Below, in pieces: positions 57,164 through 64,000 of a DNA stretch of 64,000 nucleotides (position 1 is the first letter of the stretch; each line of letters starts with the position of its first letter). The position numbers were made by a program, and so were the translations under genes. Location: the NCBI GenBank assembly GCA_013399115.1, contig VXAA01004301.1, positions 310,580 to 374,579 of the forward strand, read 5' to 3'. The DNA comes from Anseranas semipalmata (lineage: Eukaryota; Chordata; Aves; Anseriformes; Anseranatidae). The notes below the pieces were generated by a model that ran no database searches, was not told where the DNA came from, and saw only the letters and a program-made list of their open reading frames with translations.

Positions 57164-60100
57164 TGGTTTTATAAGTTTGTCCTGCCTTCCTACCTGTCAG
57201 ATCCTCTTTAAAAGCTTCTGCATCTGCCGGGCAGTGTTTCACACAGCATCTGTGCTGCAGCCAGGGAAATAGAATTATGTTGTTGGTCTGTGTGGAAGAA
57301 ACGGTCCTAAAAATATCCTAAGAGGGTCACTCTGTGTCCTACACCTAGAAGAACGGGGTTAACGGTGTGGCTGCTGCAATCAATGCCATCCCTGCAGTGG
57401 CCTACCCCAGTTTTTAGCATCTGGTGACCCAGCTTAAGGCTGCTGGCTCCTGGTGGAAGGCCTGATTGCCTTCAGTTAAGTGCATACATCCACCTTTCCA
57501 AACAGGCTGAAGTCAAAAACCCACTGGTGTTAGGAATGAGTCAAATGGGGGGAAAGAGAAACAAAAGTAGAGCTTTTGTGGGATTCTGATAGCTCCCATT
57601 TCAGACTGAGGAAAGGATGCTTTTTGTTGGTAGCCAAAACCTTCCCCCATACTTCTACTCTGAGGCCAGAGGGCTCCTCCTCTGTCCTCTGTGGGACAGA
57701 TGGACTGGAGAGAGGCAAGGAGTGATTTTTTTTCTTAACATTTTGCATTTAGTCATCATAGGAGCTGGTACAAAGTGAGACTGGGAGGGTGGTGGCTCTT
57801 TGGTTTTGACTGAAGCTCTCTAATGACTGCTAAAAAAAAAACCACCATAATTGGGGTTTCTAATTGGGTCAGGGAAACAAATGCCTGTGTGCTAATCCTA
57901 TTAGAGAGCCATGGTTAAGCCTGGGTATCTGTCAGCATGAACCTGTTTCCCCAGGGCCTCAGTGGCGCTGACTTCTACAGAAGCTTCCTGCTGTGTACGA
58001 AGTATTGTATCGCGAGGCCTCTGAGCGCAGCAAGGCCGTGTTAGCTTTTCCCATGGTGCTGTCTAGGCCGGCTCTGAGCCACAGGAGATGACATGATGGC
58101 AAAGGCAGCATCAGCTTGCTGAGGCCTATGGCTCATCGCTGCCAGACCAAGCATCAGGACAAGGAGGGGAGAGCTTCGCCACGTCCTCACCGCAGCCCTG
58201 CCTTGGGATTTACTGCTGAAATCGAGACGTACTATGCGTGTCGTTACCTGCACGTCATCACAGAGAGGACATGGAAACCCACTGAGTATGCTGCTGTCTC
58301 CTGCCTGAAATGTGACCCGGAGGCAGGTGCGTTGGCAGCTGCTTTGGGAAGACTGCATTTGGTGTCCATCAGCTGCAGTTTGTCTTGTGGGAGTTCAAAT
58401 ACACTGGATTTGCGTTGATCCTGAGCAGAGCACAGTAAAGAGAGTGGCAGAACCCCCGCTGCAGACCAGATGGATCCAGGCAAAGCTGGTTCTGAGGGCA
58501 GACGTGTCTAACAATGTTTTATTTTCCACTGCTAGCAATGTAGCTCGACACATTTCAGATATCTTCCTAAGTCCCAGTGGCCTGACTGAAAGTGGTATGT
58601 TATCATCAGGCCGGTTATGGCCCTTCTGAAATGTGACTCTTGATAGCTGTTTCCAAGTCTTGAGTACATTCCCAATTAAAGCAGACTGGGGCTTTGGGGA
58701 AGGAGGGAGTGCAAACCACTTCCTAAAGCCCTTTCTACTTGAATTTCATTTGGAGAAAATACACCTGAAGGATGATGCAGCAAGTGGGATGGAGATTACC
58801 TTGGGTTTGGTGGGTCAATTATACTTCACAGTATGTTTCTGAGGGACAGTGGGAAATGCAGGTGGCCCAAGCGAGCCCAAAGTTGCCTTAAGGATTTGAC
58901 ACGGGAAACATAAGACATGAATGTAAAGTCACCGCGAAGTTGCTGACAGACCCTTCTTATTTTAGAAGTGCCTCGGAGCTGTTTTCTTCAATCGTATTGG
59001 AATGTGAGGCAAAAAAAAAAACCTGTTCAGGCTAAACCAGAGGGATAAAGTGCCCATTTCACCAGTGTAATAAATACCAGTTCAAACACAAATGAAATCA
59101 TCCCAGTGCAGTGCTTTCATCAGACAGGCCCTGTAATGTTGTGCCACAGACTTTCTGCTGCCACCTACGCAAGAAACCATCAGGCAGGAAACAAGGACAC
59201 AAAAAACAGGTTTCTGCAGTAGTAAAGCGGAGCCGGTTTGATGGTTGACGCAGGATGACGCAAACACAAGCTCTGAGGAGGAACGGGTACGAGGTATCTG
59301 AGTCACCTTCCTCCCGGCACCATCAGCCTTAATTTAAGCATAAAATAGTCATTTTGCAGATGCTGTTTTTCACTGCTAAAACTCTTTCTCTGTGGAGATC
59401 TGGATATATCTCTTGTGTAAATGATACCAGCCAGATTCACATTGCTGCTGGGCAAAGCTCAGCCCTCACCTGCTTCTGGGTGGGGAGTTTGGTTGCCCCA
59501 GGTGGTGCTGCTGATGAGCATGGGGAGAGGGGATATAAATGCTCTCCCAGGAGCCCAGCTGCACAGTATGAGGGTGGCATGGTGTATTTCTTCCTCCTGT
59601 ACTGCTTACTTCCAAAAAACTGCAGAGAAACTTGTTTTCCCTGTAATCTGCAGCCACCCTTCAAAACTTTTTGTGGTTTCTGAATACAGCCCTAGAGCTA
59701 AGGACTCCAGCCCTGTCTCTGGGAGGGTGGTAAAGTGCAAGGTGATGCTCTGCCCTAGCTAAAGCCATGGGAGAGCTTGGGGCTGAGAGCCCTCACTGTG
59801 AAACCAACTGGCAATGTGGATCTGGGAGAACATCACCCTCTGCCCCGGAGGTGAGCTTCACAACAAATCCTCAGGCTCAGAGAAGAGGCATTGCTTGTCT
59901 GTTTCATTGCCACCTTACATGACTTTTTTTTTGTACTTCTACGCCACCTGGAGAGGTGTGATGTGTGGGAGAGGAAAGGCTGTGGAGTGCAGTAATTAGC
60001 TGGGTAAGTGCTCGCTTCTCTTTGTCCCCCAGTACATTGCCTTTACCCCTAGTGCCATAAAATAAGTGTGCAGTGCCAGCTCTAACTCCCTTTCACCCCT

Positions 60101-63100
60101 CAGCACCTCTTCCTGTGTAACAGGAGCCCTGATAAACCAGCTCTGTGACTGCTTTGGGCCAGCAGTAAGAGCATCCCAGGAGGGTGGCTGTGGAGAAGAA
60201 GAGAAAGGTGTGGATGGGGCATGGAGCACCCCTCTATCTCTGCACTGATATACCTGGAAATGAAGGGGCTCATACAGATTAGCTGCCCCGGGTGGAAATG
60301 AAGGCTAGGTCTGGCTGGGCACAGAAGGCAGTGGGGAAGCTGGAAGTCCTCTCAGATAGTCATCAGGATAAAATCTCTGCCCAGCAAAATGTTTGTTGGA
60401 TTGTTTGAATGTGGAGAATTTGCATGGGGAAGCTACAATAACATATTTATGAGTCTTTTGGCTGAAATGAGTGACTAAAGCTCAGAGCAGGTGGTGCAAC
60501 AAGGTGGAGAATCTCATGCTTATTTGCACCTGCTGTGGATTTGGCCCACTGCAGTAATGATAGAAAGAATGGAAATACAGTTTTTTATGCTTCTCCTGCC
60601 CCCACAGCTTCTAAATGCTTTAGTAGATGTAGAGCAACCAGCTGCAAAGCAAAGTGTATTTCTACCTGCCAGGAGCAGCAGCAAATTCCTGAAGTTAGTG
60701 TTTTGTGAATGCCAAATTACCCTGAAATGGGAGAATCTGCAGTAGGTGCAGAGCACAGTGGAGCAGATAGCAAAGACTGGGAGGCTTGCGGGTGATCAAA
60801 CAGGTACAGCAGTAGTAAATGCTGAAGTCAGTTCAAATTGTTCTCCAGCTCCCTCCTTAAATCTTGGCTTTCCTTGTATTTTTGTGTGCCACTGGTGACA
60901 GTGCAGTGGGATGTAGCTGGTGGGAAGGCTGAAGGGCTGACTTTATCCATTTTATCAAAAATAAAACAAAGTGAATCTTAACCAGGGGCGAGCTAATTGG
61001 AACAACTCTTTGAACGTGCTATTCTGCTTGCAGACTGCAGCTTACATCAAATGCTGTCTCCCATGGTCACTGTTAGGCATGTGCTGTGCTAAGCAGATTG
61101 GGCTGCAGTACTCTCTCTGCAAGGGAGAGACTTTAACGAAGGGCTTTCATCATGAAATGATTTTTTTTTCTGCTGAACATCAGGTGACAAGAGAAATGTA
61201 ATCGTCTGAGGCATCAACTGTCCGTCTCCACTGCTGGCAGAGTGACTTGTGCCTCTCACATGTGATGCTTTCTCCTATGCTTTTCCTCTGGGAAAATGTA
61301 TGTAATGAAGTGGGTTTTTCTGGCCACTAATTTTTATTTAGGCTTGAAATGGCTGTTTCTGGAGCAGCTCTTGTTGAAGTCTCATTTCTTACGAGGTAGA
61401 AAGCTAAAAATATCAGTGGCATTACCTGCATTGACTTGGGATGCTTAGTGCTTGTTGTATAGATAGACACATAGGCAGGTGGGATGTGTTCCTACAATAG
61501 CTGCTCTTCAAACTGCTGTCCTCCTATAGAAAGGGAGCAGTAGCTGAGGTGGATGCTGCTAAAGTTGACTGAGGATGGTGTAACGATATTTTTGGCCAGA
61601 ACTGTTTTGTGGAGAGACTGATACAACAGGCTCTGTGAAACCCATGGGGCAAGAAGATTTATGGAGGGAAACCAGCAGCAGCCCCTTAGGGTTTCCAAAG
61701 TCCTGGGGTGGCTTTGTCCTTGCTGCTGGAGTCCCTAGGCTGCCCTCACATCCAGTCTTGAGACTTCCCAGCTTGCAGGAATGGGTGGGCTTTGCAGTGT
61801 GTAACTGATTATAAAGCCAGGTGCTCCCAAAAGTGGCACAGCTCTCGCTTTGGGCGGACTTGGGATGGCACAAAACTGATGGTGCCATCTCCAGCTCTAA
61901 GTAGTATGTAACAGCAGAGGCCATAAATAACCTTCCTCTGCTGGGTCAGGGATATGAGCTAGCATCTGGCTGAAAAGCAGGAAAACATCCAGAAAGAAGG
62001 CTGCCAGCTTGCTGATAGCCTTCCTTGGCCAGTTGCTTTCCAGAAATCAGTTGCTGGGATATCTCATGCGTGTGCTTCCATTGATTAAGAGAGCACATCT
62101 TTCCCAGTGTTGTCTTTTCAGACCCTTTTTCCTTTTCTGGTCTCACTGTTAGTAGCTGAATTTCTAGCCCAGGACTCACAAGGAAGCAGATTTGGAACTC
62201 CATGTAAAGGTACCCAATGCGGCAGGTATGCTCCAGCCAGGTCAAATGCCCAAGTACCACATCTTCCTTCACCCAACCCTAACAACAGCCAGTATCCACT
62301 GGGCTGAAAATAGAAAATAAAAAAATAAAAACACCTTTTCTTTTGTCAGCCTCCACTAGATACCTAGCTGAAACAGTTTGGCAGTGATATGTTCTGGGAA
62401 TGCACATTGGTCCCATTTCTTGAACCCTGGCCATCCTGCGATGTTCATCTTAGCTTGTTTGGTCTGGTGAATGTTATGCTAATCCTAAAAATCCTTGCTT
62501 CTTAACAAGCAAAGTATGTGGCATCTCAATGGAAATTTAATGAGAGGAGTGTGAGGAGCAGAGCTGACAAAGCAGTGACCTTTCCTCTGCGGTGAGCCAG
62601 ACCAAGTCCATCCTGAGGTGCTGAGATTAATGAATATGTTGGTTTCAGCCAAAAGCAAATGGGCGTTATTTATATCATAGGGCTATTTTATTGGGATGCA
62701 AACTTCGTAGCGCTAAACTCTTTGCTTGAGAGAAGCCTTGAGCTGAGCCAGCACAAAGAATCATTGAATTATCCACTATTCCTAATGCGAGCATGCTCTG
62801 AGGTCACAGCTGGAGCAATCTATCCAAGTCTGGGGTTGGCCATCTGATATGAATTGGCAAATAACTCATTGAAGAGGAGTACAGGTTTTCCATATTTCCT
62901 TCAGTTTGCAGCATGAAGTAATCTACAGATATTTTAATCAAAAGAAAAAAAAAGATTATACAACTAACTAATAAAGAGGAGCTGTTATTACCAGGATTTC
63001 TGAGCCAGCCGTGTCCTGCATGCTAAAATCTTCCCACTGTAAGACCAATTGTTCATAAAGTGTTGAAGTTTAGCCCTTTGGTCTGCAATTTCTGGCCTGT

Positions 63101-63118
63101 TTTGTTTTAAAGATTTCC
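57164..63118. other. Non-coding DNA
   Basis: Nearly 6 kb without a recognisable gene, RNA or dispersed repeat. 57830-57960 is AT-rich with CATAATTGGGG and TTCTAATTGGG words. GGAG|GTGAGC at 59849 and CTGG|GTAAGTGC at 60001 are donor-like, but neither has a good acceptor and an open frame upstream. Overlapping frames of 100-120 codons occur on both strands (58.0-58.6, 59.4-59.8, 61.5-62.3 kb) without domains. A-rich words occur near 62307-62332. Confidence 0.5.
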
Positions 63119-63145
63119 TTTTTTTTTTTTTTTTTTTTTTTTTTT
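63119..63145 (+). repeat. T27 homopolymer
   Basis: Twenty-seven consecutive T, with an ambiguous base (N, 63162) 17 bp downstream. Confidence 0.95.
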
Positions 63146-64000
63146 GTTAATATTATGCAGANTGCTAAATTATCTGACTGAACATGCTCTAGTCTAGAAA
63201 ACACAAGATCTCTAAAGTTCATTTGATGCTTGTGTTTGTTGCAATGTACTTCTGGGCTCAACACTGGGAAATGAGAGCAGGGGATTTCTCTGGTGGCTTC
63301 AGAGCTTCCTTGCTGGCAGTCCTCCCTGCAAGGGGGAGCAATACCACCAGCAAACAAGAGTTGCATGGATGGGGGTCATTGCATGGCAAAATAACAAAAT
63401 AAAAATCTCAGCCTGGAACACAAGCAGGGGCTGAAAGGACAACACTAAAAACAAGAGGCAGCCCTGAGATTGCAGGCAAGGAGGTGAGGTGTGGTGCCAA
63501 CGGTGGAAGGATGAGGGAGGTGGAAAGAAATCTAGAAAAGGGTTTTCATGTCCACAGTTAGTGGGAAAACTAGCATGGGGACAAAACTGTTGGAGTGGCC
63601 CAACAGTGTAGAGACCACTTGTCTGGCATTGACTCCTGTCAGTGGGGCACCTGCACCAAAGAAGAAGTGACCCCTTGTTGGAGCCCTGCCTCCTTAGGGT
63701 CAGGCATTGTTATGAGTTCAAAATTAGTCTTTATTTACTGCAGATTGCTCAGACCTTGACAGAGGTGGCAACAGATCAGAGAGGATCAGAGCAGTCCACT
63801 TCAGCCTATTTGTCTTCCTGTATGAGTAATTATCTTCTCCATAAGTCCTTCTTGGCTTTAGACTGGGGTTTTAAAAAAAAGAAATCCCCAGAACATCAAA
63901 GTTAATTAAATCACTAATGCATTTAAGAAATAAAATTGTTAGATGTGGGGTCAATTGAGTCAGTACTCCGTGTGCTCGCGGATGGGGAGGGAAGGCAGCG
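63146..64000. other. Non-coding DNA to window end
   Basis: No gene recognised. The final 40 bases contain a few CpGs (CCGTG, CTCGCGG) that might lead into a CpG-richer region outside the window. Confidence 0.5.

Noticed and set aside
59760..59849. Exon-like segment ending at GGAG|GTGAGC
   Set aside because: The acceptor is weak and there is no supporting frame, CpG retention or context.
63070..63366. Minus-strand frame through T27 and an N
   Set aside because: It depends on a homopolymer and an ambiguous base, and no domain is present.
1..64000. tRNA, rRNA, snRNA, known microRNA, CRISPR arrays, operons, endogenous viral genes
   Set aside because: I looked for diagnostic words (tRNA T-loop GGTTCGAATCC, let-7 and miR-9-type seeds in hairpins, regularly spaced repeats, reverse-transcriptase motifs) and found none. 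Covariance-model and library searches would be decisive.

Overview
This window looks like vertebrate nuclear DNA, most likely from a bird or another sauropsid, and it is essentially non-genic. It is AT-leaning, full of stop codons in all frames, carries short microsatellites and homopolymer runs, and shows several decayed MIR-family SINE fragments, a family found across amniotes. I recognise no L1 or Alu-type sequence, which argues against a mammal. I also recognise no young CR1 tail, so the window is poor in recent repeats. Three isolated N bases (18698, 48650, 63162) point to a draft assembly. I see no bacterial, phage or organellar features. No protein domain, tRNA, rRNA, known small RNA, CRISPR array or intact mobile element could be identified. 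The species and locus cannot be named from the sequence alone.

Layout. 1-17 kb is AT-rich intergenic or intronic DNA. It holds a perfect 18-bp inverted repeat containing two TCF/LEF-like cores (115-153), a degenerate ~43-bp tandem array (5771-5951), an (AAAC)n run, two MIR relics, and a few segments bounded by good splice-site-like sequences (2367-2437 minus; 4448-4487, 4783-4809, 7292-7379 and 12920-13146 plus). 17.7-18.0 kb is a compact CpG-rich patch. 18-38 kb is mixed-composition DNA with homopolymer runs, MIR relics around 31.6-33.7 kb, exon-like segments at 27639-27717 and 34961-35058, and a CpG cluster with a small inverted repeat near 35.2-35.4 kb.

38.7-53 kb alternates between AT-rich, homeodomain-motif-dense, low-repeat blocks (38.7-39.1, 41.9-42.1, 43.4-43.6, 44.7-45.2, 47.7-47.9, 48.7-48.9, 52.0-52.7 kb) and GC-richer stretches. 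One of the latter, 47051-47355, is an open, CpG-rich segment that ends in a near-consensus splice donor and is the best coding-exon candidate in the window. 53-64 kb is again ordinary non-coding DNA with a large T/G/T homopolymer complex at 54.9-55.0 kb.

How it may work together. The most economical reading is a gene desert or long intron with candidate enhancers (the AT-rich blocks) and possibly exons of a non-coding or long-intron gene. Nothing here proves function: the splice-like segments are of a kind expected by chance many times in 64 kb, and the conserved-element candidates were picked by composition and motif content, not by alignment.
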